A stretch of DNA of 64,000 nucleotides from Hippophae tibetana (lineage: Eukaryota > Streptophyta > Magnoliopsida > Rosales > Elaeagnaceae). The position numbers and the translations under genes are program-made. The notes beneath the pieces were generated by a model that was given only the letters and a program-made list of their open reading frames with translations, was not told the origin of the DNA and made no database searches. The DNA lies in the NCBI GenBank assembly GCA_037013495.1, contig CM072801.1, positions 18,281,501 through 18,345,500 of the forward strand, in the 5' to 3' direction. This document shows positions 46,992 through 59,400 of this stretch, piece after piece; the stretch's first letter is position 1, and each line of letters opens with the position of its first letter.

Positions 46992-48243
46992 CATACATAT
47001 ATATATATATACATACATATATACATACATATATATATATATATATGAAAAATCTAAAAAGTTTGAAATTATGGACTTTAATGAACCATGCGACATCAAT
47101 TCCTTCATCCCAAAGTTTATTCAAGTCATCAATAAAAGGCTCCAAATAGACATCAACTTCATTACTTGGCTATTTTGGTTTATAAATTAACATGGAAAGC
47201 ATCATAAACTTCCTTTTTCATGCATAACTAAGGAGGAAAGTTATATGTGATAGTAATCATCGGCCAACAACTATAACTACTACTTAGATTATTGTAAGGG
47301 TTGATCCCACCAGTGGCAATAACAAGAAGAAAATTCCTAAGCTTTGACCCAAAATCTAGCCACTCTTTATCTATTACCTTCCAACATAGGGAATCTACTA
47401 GATGACGTAAAATAACATCCATGGATTTGTTCTCTGCATGCCTCATCAACATCTTTGATGTCCCTTTACTTTTAAACATTCTTTTAAAAAGTGGTATTGG
47501 TGGAAAGTATCAAAGTACCTTAGTCAACACTCATTCTTTTACTTCATTACCATTTGGTGTAGGCTTCCACCTTTAAGTACCAAACTCTAGATATTGAGTA
47601 GTATTTTGATATTGTTTTCTATAAATGATACTATCATTTGGACAAGCGTGACTCTTCAGATACTCCATACAAAACCTACTTAATGTTTTTTTTATTTCAT
47701 ACATAGAAGTAGGCAATTCATTTATCTTTAGGAGCATTTCATGAGTTAACTTTAATATATTAGTGAACCTAACATCAAAGAATCCATGTTTCACTTTAAG
47801 GTTGTATAAATTCACCATTGTGGACAACTTGGTGAAATTTGTGCAACCGAGATAAAACGGTTTCTCTACATCTACTAACAACTTGTTAAATTCATCAAGA
47901 TTTATTTGGGTTCATATTCTATTGCATTTATCAGTTCAATGGGGGAATCCTCCATATCCGTGGATGTGAACCAACGGTTCAGTGGTATGTCTATTTCATT
48001 ATCCTCTTGAATTAAGGGATCCCCATGCATATACCAATTTGTATAAGTTCAAATAATCCCGCTACAAATAAGATGATCTCGTATATCATCAATTTTTTAA
48101 AATTCCATGTTTATGCAATCATTGCAAGGACATCGAATAGACTCATCGACTACGACATTAATCCAATGTCAAATTCAAAAAATTCTACTCCTTCCAAATA
48201 CTCTTATGAAAATCTTGGTTTCATCAAGACTTATTCATTCTAA
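46888..48243 (-). pseudogene. TNP2-type CACTA transposase, N-terminal part, broken
   Basis: On the minus strand, reading begins near 48243 with a degraded transposase-associated domain. 47573-47881 follows (VEKPFYLGCTNFTKLS, NELPTSMYEIKKTL, SHACPNDSIIYRKQY), then 47228-47479 (LRHLVDSLCWKVID, ATGGINPYNNLSSSYSCWP), then [15 protein letters not shown] near 47100. These match the tnp2 family in order. After about 47085 the protein similarity ends, and a (CATA)n microsatellite replaces the rest. Several stops are present. Confidence 0.82.
46920..47046. repeat. (CATA)n and (TA)n microsatellite
   Basis: More than a dozen ACAT/CATA units at 46931-46984, then mixed TA and ACAT runs to 47046. It generates false open frames of Tyr, Ile, Met, Cys and Val on both strands. 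Confidence 0.95.
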
Positions 48244-49994
48244 ATGATATAGAATAATACATATTATAATCTAAAAAGTAATATTATATATGTATTTGGC
48301 ATGCCAAATTCTTAAATAAGACAATAACACTATCATATATAATAGAAAATCACTAAGCATTTCTTGTGATGGGTATCAAAATGAGTCTAGGATTGTTTGC
48401 CTGTGATCTAGATTATAAATTTGTGATTAAAACTTAAGCATTGTATAATAGGCAATGCATTGACAAGATTTGTTGGTTTGTTTATGTTGTTTCCTATGAT
48501 TGTAGATTTAGCTTCTATTATCATTTATAATGCTTAAAATTTTGTATGCCTTTTCTGTTAGTTACATTGAATGTGGATTAGTGGTTTTTCTCTTAGATTA
48601 TGTTATAATCTAGATTTTTTTCACCTAAAAATATCATGCATTATTTTTAATTTTTATACTTTATTATTTACAATGTAATTTTGTTTACATCATTAATTAT
48701 AAATTAATAAAATTTAAAAATATTCTATTCACTGCATGGTAAATTTGAGAGGTATTAATAAAAATTAATATTTGAAATATTTATTAATATACTATTTAGA
48801 TATGGGTCAGAAAAATAAGCACAAGCAAAATATGTTATTCATTCAAAAAATTTAAGTAGGAGTTGATATGAAAGAGCCAACTCGGATTTTATGATATATC
48901 TAAACTATGTGATCTTTGGTAGCATTAATATCCAACTCGGATTTATCATAATTATACATTGATTTATCATAGAGAATATAGAATCGGTTGTTAAATTGAT
49001 AGAGTTACCATAACTATACACTAATTTATCATAGTAAATTTAGTTTGATTCCACGTTCCTAATATAGTTCGATAAAAGTCAAAGAAATTGTGATTCAACT
49101 ATATACAATTTATTTGAATATATTGAAGGTCTAAGCTTTTAAGATTTAAAATCTAGTTATATAATTATTATAAAAGAAATTGATGATCCAAATAAAAAAA
49201 ATTAAGAGATATTAAAAAAGGGTCCTATAGCAATCAACATTATTATATATCAAATTTTAATTCATCTATATTATTAAACGGAATATTATTAATAATGGGT
49301 TTGAGGTAACATAACAACAATATATTTTGTTACTAGAAAGATTTAGGCGAGTTTTATTAGTCCATAAAGTCCAATTTTTTTAAAATACTTTTAGAGGTAA
49401 AATTAAAAATCTTTATCATTTTAATTAAAAAACAGGGAAAAAACTGAAAATCAGATAAACATATAACACAAAAATATATCATCCACTTGGAAATAAATAA
49501 AGACAAAGGTAAAGCTATATAAAGAATGCGAATGATTTAGTAGCAAGATGGAAAAAAGAAAAATAACATTGATAAATGCAAGAGATTCCAATCTTATGTC
49601 AAACAAGTATTCGAGTATTCAGCTTAATTTTCGCACTCTTGGAATTTAACAATTCCTAGCCCCCATTTATGTTGAGGAAAAAAAAACAATGTAAAAGCAT
49701 GTCATGCTATAGCATTTTCTTGAAGGAAAAACAAAAAAAGAAATAATCAAAATGAAAAAAACCTCATCTAGTCTAGACCTATAGAAAAAGGGATCAACCA
49801 CAATAATAAGTCAAAAATTGGTAGTCTAGTTGAGATTGGGGGACGGTCAAGAACTGGCGGAGGCATTAAGCTAAACTGGAAACGCACGAGAAGCAATGGA
49901 GCTAGCTAATCGAGAAACACTAGAATATGTGAGGTGGGTACATGAAACCAGGGTTGGGAAGAAACAGAAAGGGGTACAATGGAGCTAAGTACAG

Positions 49995-50060
49995 GTGGAG
50001 GTGGGTTGCGATGAAAAGAAATAGTCGGTGGAGGTGGGTTGCGATGAAAAGAAACAGTCG
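49995..50060. repeat. 33-bp tandem duplication in the CACTA element
   Basis: A unit starting GTGGAGGTGGGTTGCG at 49995 recurs at 50028. Confidence 0.9.
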
Positions 50061-50515
50061 GCTGCACAGGGAAAGAGAAGGCTATGTGAGAGGGGAAAAG
50101 AAAAAAAATTGGGAGAAAAAAATTAAAAATTGATAGAGAAATTTGATGTGATGTAAAAAGGAGAAAATACATGAAATTAAATTAATAGAGAAATAAAAAA
50201 TTATAAAGTAATTTATATATTTTTTTTAAAATGAATAACACATTATATGTTATTTGATTTCAATTTTACAAAGATTGAAAATTCTATTATTTTAATTAGA
50301 TCACCGTCATGGACTAATTATGACTATAAAAGTTTGTTTATATTTAAATAATTTTTCTAATTTAACTTATAGTCATGGTTACACATAAAAACTAAGGCTA
50401 TATGTATACATTATGATCATGCATTTTATTAAACCGTGATCAAAATCCTTTGGTCTTGGTTTTTAAAAAGATCAAGGTTAAATTTTTGAAACTAAAGATC
50501 ACTATTTTAGTAGTA

Positions 50516-53500
50516 AGAATTGAATTTTCATAAGCAATGTGTGTACTAGCTCCCTTGCTAGATGCTTGGTTTTGATGGATTCCTTAGGTTGATATTTGGC
50601 TCGCTAAAGATGGGATCCCTAGTAAGGTGTTATTGCTTTTATTAGTTGTTTTAATGTTGGTGGTTGATTTTCTATTTCAGCTTGTTGTTTAAGTATTTCC
50701 TTAGAATGCTTGTTTTAGGGTTGTATTTGATTTGTATAATGATTTTCTTGCTAAAGATGGGATCCCAGGTGCTATTGATTTTATTAGTTGTTTTAACGTT
50801 GGTGGTTGACTTTCTATTAAACAACTTCCAATTTTTTTCCCTTAAATTTTAGAAATTAAAAATTGAAGTATAAAGATAAGAAATTAAAAACTATATATTG
50901 AAATGATTATAAATCAATCACTTAATATATAAATGAAGATTATTATGGTATCAGATATGCCATTTTTGTGTTCGACTTATAAAAGGTATAAACTTAAAAC
51001 CAAAAATATATCTAATTTAGTTTATAAAAAAAAATTCTAATTATTAAATATTTTTTTATAGGATTATTCCTACATAATTAAATATCTTCTTTTTATTAGA
51101 CATAGCCAGCCAGCCAGCCACAGGAAACATGGTCTATACTGATTTTTTTAGGTGTAATGTGAAGTGTGAACCCATGTTAATTAATAAGAGCATAATGACC
51201 AAATATTACCTTATTCTTTTTTCATCATTATTTGTTTGATTCTTGTTTTTCCTTATTCTCTGTTTTGTTTTGTTTAATTTGTAGGATTGCCCCTCCACTT
51301 TCTTGTTGATCTTACTATTTGTTTGTATCCTTTAAAACGAATATGCCTAATTATTTTTTAATAAAACTATTCATCTCAAAATGGATACCACTCAGCCAGT
51401 TATATATGATATTATTTAGTTTATTATTTAATTATTTAAATTATTATTTAAGATTCTTATTAATTACTTTATGACTCAATTTTGTATTTATTTGGATTTT
51501 GTATTTATTTAGAAATAGGACCAGCGCAATCCTTCGGCAATCTTACTAGTCACCTAGGTCCCCAATTTAATAAAGGCTCAAATTTAAGAAGCCTTTTGAA
51601 TGCGAAACCTTGTCTTTATATTAATTAATTTTATACCTAATATGTTAATTTTAAGTGATTATTTTTACTTTTATTTATTTTTAATTGATAAAAGATAAAT
51701 TATTTTTAAACAAAGATCTCAATTATAATTATTTAATATTTATTATTATATATTTACAATAAAATATGTATATTATTATGTACGAATTCATTTAAATAAG
51801 CACACACATACTTAGTGTTGTATCATATATTTGAAGAACTTAAATGTATTAAATCATTTTAAAAAAATTATATAATTAGTTAAGATTATAATAATTAATC
51901 CTTTTTCAAGGTAAAGAATTTCAAATCCTTCACGTTATTTTAAAAAATCCATCATTTAAATTAAGTTTTTAATTTATAGATTATGAAGAGAGAAAAAAAA
52001 ATTCTCTTTTTTTTGGTGAACATAAAATAAATGTTTTCCATCATATTAAATTTATTAATTTTTACAACTAATTGAGTTAATAAGAAATTTTTAATTATAA
52101 TTAATAAAAAATACTAAACATATTCCTTAAAATTATATTATTGTATATTAAAAATAAAATATTACTTAAAATAAGTTAAATAAAATATATTAAAAAATAT
52201 ATCATATATAATATATAAAAAGGCCCAAAAACAAATCCCACCTAAGACACTTTAATTGCTTATGCGAGTTTTATTTAAATCATAAATTAAAATATCAAAT
52301 TCTTTGTTATTATTTTTATTCTATATTTTCCAATTTTTATTTTTCAAAACTCTTATACTTAATTAGTGTAATTTTTTTCCTATTTCATCTATATTCTCAA
52401 TCCTTTCTCTATTTCTCTATCTAATCTAAATCACAAATGAATCAACTTAATTATTTCTCTAATCTTCATCACCACATGCCCTAGTAAAAATAAAATAGTA
52501 ATAAATTATAAATGTGTATATAATTTTCACACATGTAAAAATTCTATACACCCACGTAATTTTTTCTTTTTTTTTCTTTTTCCCACGTATTAAAAACAAT
52601 CATACATCCGAATTTTCATGGTACTTCTTAATCCAAGTAATTTAAAAATAAAATAAAATAAGGAGTAAAGAGTGGAGAAATTAGGTATCTATGGTTTCAT
52701 ATATATCATCTAATTCTAATTTATAATATATAATACACAACAGGAAAAAGAGGGAACAAAAAACATACCATTAAATTATTTTATCCACAACAATGGCATG
52801 GAAATGGCAATTAGAGATATAGGAGTTCAATACTCTTTTTTTTTTTTTTTTGTCTTTTAGTTATTCTAATATTTTGAAATATACGGGTGACAATATTGCT
52901 TAATTGGTCAACTGTTACAGCTACCTTCTAATAATAAAATGGTTTAAAGATGTAACGTGTCCTAAATTTTGAGTTTTATTATTGCTTAACTAGTCAATGG
53001 ACGTTGTTAAATGCTTTATATTATAAGAAAATTTTGGATAGAATAAAGGTATTACAGGTTCCACCTATTAACTTTTTGATATGGAAATTTATTGTATTGT
53101 AAAAATTTACTTAAAAAATTGGATTATCGTATTATATCCTAATCATTCATTTTTATAAAATGGAAAGAAAAAATAAAACGTGGAGAGTAACCAACACTCT
53201 TAAGAATGCAAATAGTGGTAAATAAGATTTCTCTTCTAGTTGAAGTAAAAATCTCATATTTTTCTAGATAATTTCTTGATTTAGTTCTTCAATTATCTTA
53301 ATATGTTTGGTCAAAATTTCAAGGAAAAGAATATTTTTTCGATATTTAACAAAAAAAAAAAATAAACCATATCCATTACGGATATGATGATATTTGGTTG
53401 TAACAGAAATTAAATGTAAAAAATCAATGGATATTATGTTTTTAATCTATCTAAATTCGATGTGATCTAAATTAGATTTTAAATTAATTCGATGAAATAA

Positions 53501-55675
53501 ATAATATAAACCTATATTCCATAATCAAACATGATCAAAATTGGGATTGAATTTGAAACTTATAAATTATTATTATATATAACAATATAATATTATAATT
53601 TAAAATTAATGTGTTTTTATCAAAATTTAAATATATAGTTAGCATTATTAACATTATAAAAATTCAAAATTTATATTATATTTTAAATACTTTAATAGTT
53701 TAGTTTGATTATCATATTGATGTAGAATAGAGAGAAATGAAAAGGGTAAAATAATAGGAAAAAAAGGAGAGATTATCAAAGGAATATAACATGAGAGATA
53801 TAAAACTAATAATTAATATTTAATTCATTTTATATATGTTTTAGAAGTATAATATTATGTCCTAGGATTGAAATAACAAATTATATAACTACAAATTTAT
53901 TAATAAAATCTAAAATATTAATCTAAATAATTAAAAGATAAATAAAAATAATATAATATGAATTTAAAGATAAAAAAATAATATAACATGGGATAATGAT
54001 CCCAATCTGAATAACCCTAAAATACTAATCATCTATTATATTTTACATCAGGTAAATATATAATATTTATTTATAATGTTACAAAATAAAAAGTATATTT
54101 ATCTATGACTTTAACATTAATCATTTACATGATTACAATGGACTAAATATCTATATAAATGAATATTAAATTGAAATGAATTATATATTTTTTAATACAA
54201 ACCAATCTATTCTAACTTTTAATCTAATTAATTAATCTTTTAAATTAAATTGAATTCCTTGATTTAGGTTGTATTGAACAAATTATTTGATAATCCTATC
54301 TTAAAATGAGAGAAGTAGGAGTTAGGTATGTAGGTCCTTGTAACGTAATTAAAAAAAATTATCACCTAACTATACATGTAATTAGCAGCAACAAGAACAC
54401 CAGTCTAGCTAAATAAAGAAATATATATTAAGGGGAAAAAATGAAATTTAAAATAAAAAGCCGTGTCCTATTAGAGGAAGCTAGGCATGGAACATGTTTA
54501 TACTGTATAAAAAGATGTTAAAGGACGATCGAGTCATATGCTTGCTCATCAATATCAATATTAGTTGTTGTCTATGTCTATGTATAGAATACAATTTGTT
54601 TGACATGTTTAGTGAATTGTATTATTATTACATCAACTTTTTCATATAAATAAACCCATATTTATTAAGAATTCTAAAACACATCAAGATGTAGTTGTCT
54701 ATTAATAAATTAATTTTTTTAGTAATTAAAAGAATATATAATTAAATCAAATATCTTCGTCCTATGACATTTTAATGTCAAATTTCAAATCTTTTCAGAA
54801 TTGATAATAATTTTTGGGTCTTCTCAGCAAATTAGAAATGCTAAGGATATGCTTTCATACAATTTATTATAGTATTATACACTCTTACTTTTTTTTCCCC
54901 CTTAATTTACATGTGATATTGGATTATTTTCTAAAATATAAGTTTTTATTATATATATGTCATTTAATTATAGATTAACATTGCATTGTTTGATGTGTAA
55001 AACTAATGTTAAATATTACTCTAATCATATTCGATAATCTACAATATATCAAAAACTTAAATTTTTTATAATATTTTTTTAATTTTAAATATCTTTAATA
55101 AAGTTGGTTTAAAATTTTAAGTTATTTTTTACTATTTTCAACTTAAAATTTATTATAAATAGATTTGAATTTAAAAAACTACTTACTTAAATGTGAAATA
55201 TTGTAATAGTGATAATAGAAGCATATGCTTGTATATCAGAGTGTATATGAAAAAATGTTGTTAACATCCCTTCTTCGGACACTTCACGTGTGTTCAAAAC
55301 AACGTGTTACAAACTGATGAGCGCATGAACGTGTTAAATTGGGAAGCACATGAACATTAAGCAAGTGTGGAACTATTTAAATTAAGGCCAGCTGGGACGA
55401 CAAAGTTTTTTACATGCATCAAGTTTACTACGTACCTGCATTTATTTATTATTAATATATTACATATCTATAGACTTGATTTATACTAAACTTTTTCTCA
55501 GGGACAATAACACTCCAAAAAATTATCATATGCTTTATTCTTATATTTTATCTTTTTTACGTCTTTATTACTCAAAAATTTATTATATATTCAATAATTT
55601 GAACATAATTATACTTAAACGAAATACATGTAACATCTATTTTTATTAAATAAAAATTAAAATAAATATTTATAA
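50516..55675. other. AT-rich intergenic DNA, no gene seen
   Basis: It contains an imperfect direct repeat of period about 147 bp (GCTAAAGATGGGATCC at 50603 and 50750), a short (GCCA)4 run near 51105, and many A/T homopolymers. No protein motif, tRNA or transposon end was recognised. Confidence 0.65.
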
Positions 55676-55917
55676 TTGTTAGGATATACTCGTAGACTCG
55701 TAGTTTTTATACAGTGACGATCCTTAGACTACACCTTTAAACTGAACTACGATGAATTTTTTTCGTCTTTTTCAGGCTTGAACCTATGACCAGGTCTTTA
55801 AGTACACAGATTCATAGAAACGAAAAGGCAAAAAAACTCGTCGTAGTTCAATTTTGAGGTAGAATCTAAGGACTCACACTTAATAAAAGTTACGGGTCCA
55901 CGAATATATTCTAACAA
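55676..55917. mobile_element. Foldback MITE, 242 bp
   Basis: Two arms of about 90-95 bp are inverted repeats (left starts TTGTTAGGATATACTCG; right in reverse complement TTGTTAGAATATATTCG), separated by a loop of about 50 bp. It is flanked by TAA on both sides (55673-55675, 55918-55920), which fits the 3-bp duplication of PIF/Harbinger-type elements, though family assignment is uncertain. It lies 570 bp upstream of the first NRAMP exon. Transcribed, it would form a long hairpin. Confidence 0.82.
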
Positions 55918-56327
55918 TAATTATATTAATTTTTTATTATTAATTGTTTTTACATAACTATATTGTACCACTTGAGGGTTATTACTTTATATCAGCTTCA
56001 AAATAGAGTATTTGTTTACAAATTGAGAGTAAATGCGTATGAAATTTTTTCCCCTTTCCAAAATATATAATCGATGAAATGATTCGAAACTAGTTTATTT
56101 ATTAAAAATAAAAACAAAAGGTATTTATAGAATTGAAGGAGCCAAATTTTGTACAAAACGTTAAAAATAAGAATAAAAAAATCATTACTAAATAATTAGG
56201 GTGACGCACCGTTTGTTCAAGAAGAAAAGGCCAACTGGGGTTGTAAGATTCTAGACAAAGAAAGAAAAAGAGGCATGGATCGTTAGTATGTCCTGAAGAG
56301 ATTTAAATTAAATTGTTTATGGTTCAG

Positions 56328-56328
56328 A

Positions 56329-56366
<38 letters not shown>
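56328..56366. repeat. (AT)n microsatellite in the NRAMP promoter
   Basis: Nearly forty bases of alternating AT end about 10 bases before the TATA-like element. Its length probably varies among individuals. Confidence 0.95.
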
Positions 56367-56368
<2 letters not shown>

Positions 56369-56376
56369 GTGCACTT

Positions 56377-56387
56377 TATATATAAAA
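56377..56387 (+). promoter_or_regulatory. Putative TATA box of the NRAMP gene
   Basis: TATATATAAAA about 100 bases upstream of the ATG at 56486. The expected start site is near 56412, giving a 5' leader of about 75 bases with no intron. Confidence 0.6.
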
Positions 56388-56485
56388 TCATGCAAAGAGC
56401 TCTTCTTAATTTCATTCATGAAACAAATTAAAGTTAATTTACAGATCTATTACAACTACAAATTAATAGAAAGAAAATTAGAGAG

Positions 56486-59400
56486 ATGGGAAGTCAGCAA
56501 AAGCCAACACCAAATGAAGCTTCTATACAATCAAGAGGTAATAGTGGTAGCAACCGTATAGCCGCTCTTAATATTGGAAATACTTCTCCCTCTAATTCCA
56601 TCAACAATGACAAGTTCAATGAACATGATCAGAACCAAGATGACCAGGTAGGACTAAGTTTTTAATGTCTGAATTTTAGAGTAATTTTATATGATATTAT
56701 TAGGGTAAAAAACCCACCAAATTAAGTATACAAATTTATTATTATTGTTTAGATTTTTATGACATGTACGTGATATTGAGTAGTATAATAGTGATTTATA
56801 TGAAATTTAGCTTTGTTTGAATACACATGTCAGTAAGAACTGTATAAAAGTGCGTAGGTAAGTGTGTATTTAGCATTGCTATGTTATATTTATATTGATA
56901 ATGAAATGCTTGTATATGGAAATTTGTAATAGTTTGTGTTGCTTAGCATTTGATTTTGCTTAAATCGTATATATTGAGTAGAAACCGGGATGGAAAAAGT
57001 TTTTACTACATGTTGGCCCTGGCTTTTTGGTTTCATTGGCATATCTTGACCCAGGAAATTGTAAGTCTTTTAATTATTATTATTATATATATAATTGAGA
57101 TTAAATATTTATTTATTATTTTTCTTTTTTGCTTGTGATAGTGGAAACTGATCTACAAGCAGGAGCGGAACATAAATATGAGGTAAACAAAATAGTAATT
57201 ATGTAGCAAAAACAAATTAGAGTGGATAATATGTAAGAAAACACAAATTAATTTGGATCAATAATGGTGGCTAAATTTTTCAAATTTTATATTACTCTTT
57301 TTCTTTCCTCTTTTTTATAATTTTATCATTTTATTTTTTAATTTCCATGGTCCTTTTTTAAAAATTTTACACTTTTGTCCTCTTACTTCTTTTCTTATAA
57401 TTTGACTCCCTTATTTCTTATTTTTTACACTTTGATTCTTTATTTTTTTACAATATTGAAGTTAATTTCAAGTTAATCTCTCTCAAATTTCATACTATAT
57501 ATATGTATGAAAATTTGAAAGTAAATGACTAAATCATAAGAAAATAAAGAGAGCCAAAGTATAAAAATTAAAAAGTAAAAAGATCCAAAAAAAAAAAAAG
57601 TAAAATACCAAAATATAAAAAAGTTTATTTGTGTATTTACCTTGTTAATTTTATATGTTTTATTTTACATAATTACATAAAAAAAGCATCCTTATTGTTT
57701 GGCTATTTTCTATTTTCAGCTACTTTGGGTTATTCTTATTGGACTAGTCTTTGCTCTTATCATTCAATCTCTTGCAGCAAATCTTGGGGTAACCACAGGT
57801 AATAGACAACACCAAAGAAAGAGTTAATAAACTCTAACATCACAAAAACAAAATAGTATTCAGATTGATTTTTCCCAACTTCTACTTGTAATGATTTATT
57901 AATTTAAAACTAAACTCATATCTGCATTTAATTTTCTTTAAAAATTTAGGAAAGCATCTTGCAGAATTATGCAAGGCTGAGTATCCAAAATATGTTAAGT
58001 ACTTACTCTGGTTTCTTGCTGAGCTTGCTGTCATTGCTGCTGATATACCAGAAGGCATGTTTTTATTTAATTAATACAGAACTTAAAATAATATGAATTA
58101 AAAGGGAAATTTTAATCATATTTAAGTATTAATGTAAATTATATAACATTTCTATTCCTTTTATAATTGACACAGTGATAGGAACTGCCTTTGCACTAAA
58201 TATACTGTTCAAAATCCCACTATGGGTTGGAGTTCTATGCACTGGTTCTAGCACTCTCCTTCTTCTTGGCTTGCAAAGATATGGGGTAATTTAGTAATTT
58301 GTTTTAATTGCAATCAAGTGTTTTACCCATCGAAATTAACTAATTAATTCTATTTTTAACTTTACAATTGTGATTGTGTAACAGATTAGAAAGCTAGAAC
58401 TATTGATAGCAATATTGGTGTTCATTATGGCTGGTTGTTTCTTTGGAGAAATGAGTTATGTGAAGCCTCCTGCTTCTGGTGTACTTAAAGGAATGTTTAT
58501 TCCCAAGCTTAGTGGTCAAGGTGCCACTGGTGACGCCATTGCTCTTTTGGGTGCTCTTGTTATGCCGTATGTTTCAATACCTCTATTTCTTTCATGATTT
58601 GATTCATTTTCACAAGATACCAATTATTTTTTTTAATTACAGAAATATGGTAATTGTTACAAAATGACCTCAAACTTTGAATTATTATAAAGTTGTTAGT
58701 AAATTTGGATCAAATGTTACAATCATAAATATTCATTTTCACGATTCTTCTTGCCCAAATATCAAAGAACATAAAAATAGAAAATACACAACACAATAAT
58801 TATAATATAAACTCAAAATCAGAGAAAAATCACTTTCGTTGTCAAAAGATAATCAAATAAAAAACTTATTACGTAGAAAATTGTTAAAACTACACTCGCA
58901 ATAATTTTCTATTACACCCAAAAGACAAAACCAATTACAAACTTAAAAGAATTTTGTGGTAAAATTATTTTACTCAAAAACTTCTCAGACAAGTTTTTTT
59001 CTTTCTATTTTTAGAATGATTAACAATGAAAAAATGAAACCATATTTATTATTTTAAAATTCTCATTTCATATGTAAAACATTTTTTCATTCACCAAAAT
59101 TATGTTACTTAATTTTCTCATTCTTCATTTAAACATAGTTAGACACCTCTATCTTTTCACCTACCATAAATTTTCTTCAAAATTAAGCATTCTTATTTTA
59201 ACTAACAAATCTAATATTATTTTTAATCAATTATAACAAAAATTAATATCAAATTTATTAACAATAAGTGAAGTTAATTCGTAATTATTTAAACTTGTTT
59301 TAATAATAAAGTAGCCAAGGAGATAACTCATTTTTAATTTTTGGATTAACAGGCACAATCTATTTCTTCATTCTGCACTTGTACTCTCTAGAAAAGTACC

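Larger units (their letters stand above)
46632..50515 (-). mobile_element. CACTA (En/Spm) element, internally decayed
   Basis: The left end CACTCCTACAAAAT (46632) and the right end, in reverse complement TACTACTAAAAT (50515), are both one base from the CACTA consensus. Subterminal regions at both ends have related words (TTTTTAACCATG, AAAACCAAGACC, ACCATGACTATAA). The interior has TNP2-type transposase remains. A 3-bp target duplication is not obvious, so the exact limits are tentative. Confidence 0.6.

Noticed and set aside
46818..47149. Tyr/Met/Cys/Val and His/Thr/Tyr-rich frames
   Set aside because: Produced by the (CATA)n microsatellite on both strands.
49906..50172. Pro/Phe/Ser-rich frame and its plus-strand counterpart
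   Set aside because: It follows a 33-bp tandem duplication in the CACTA element, with both strands open and no similarity recognised.
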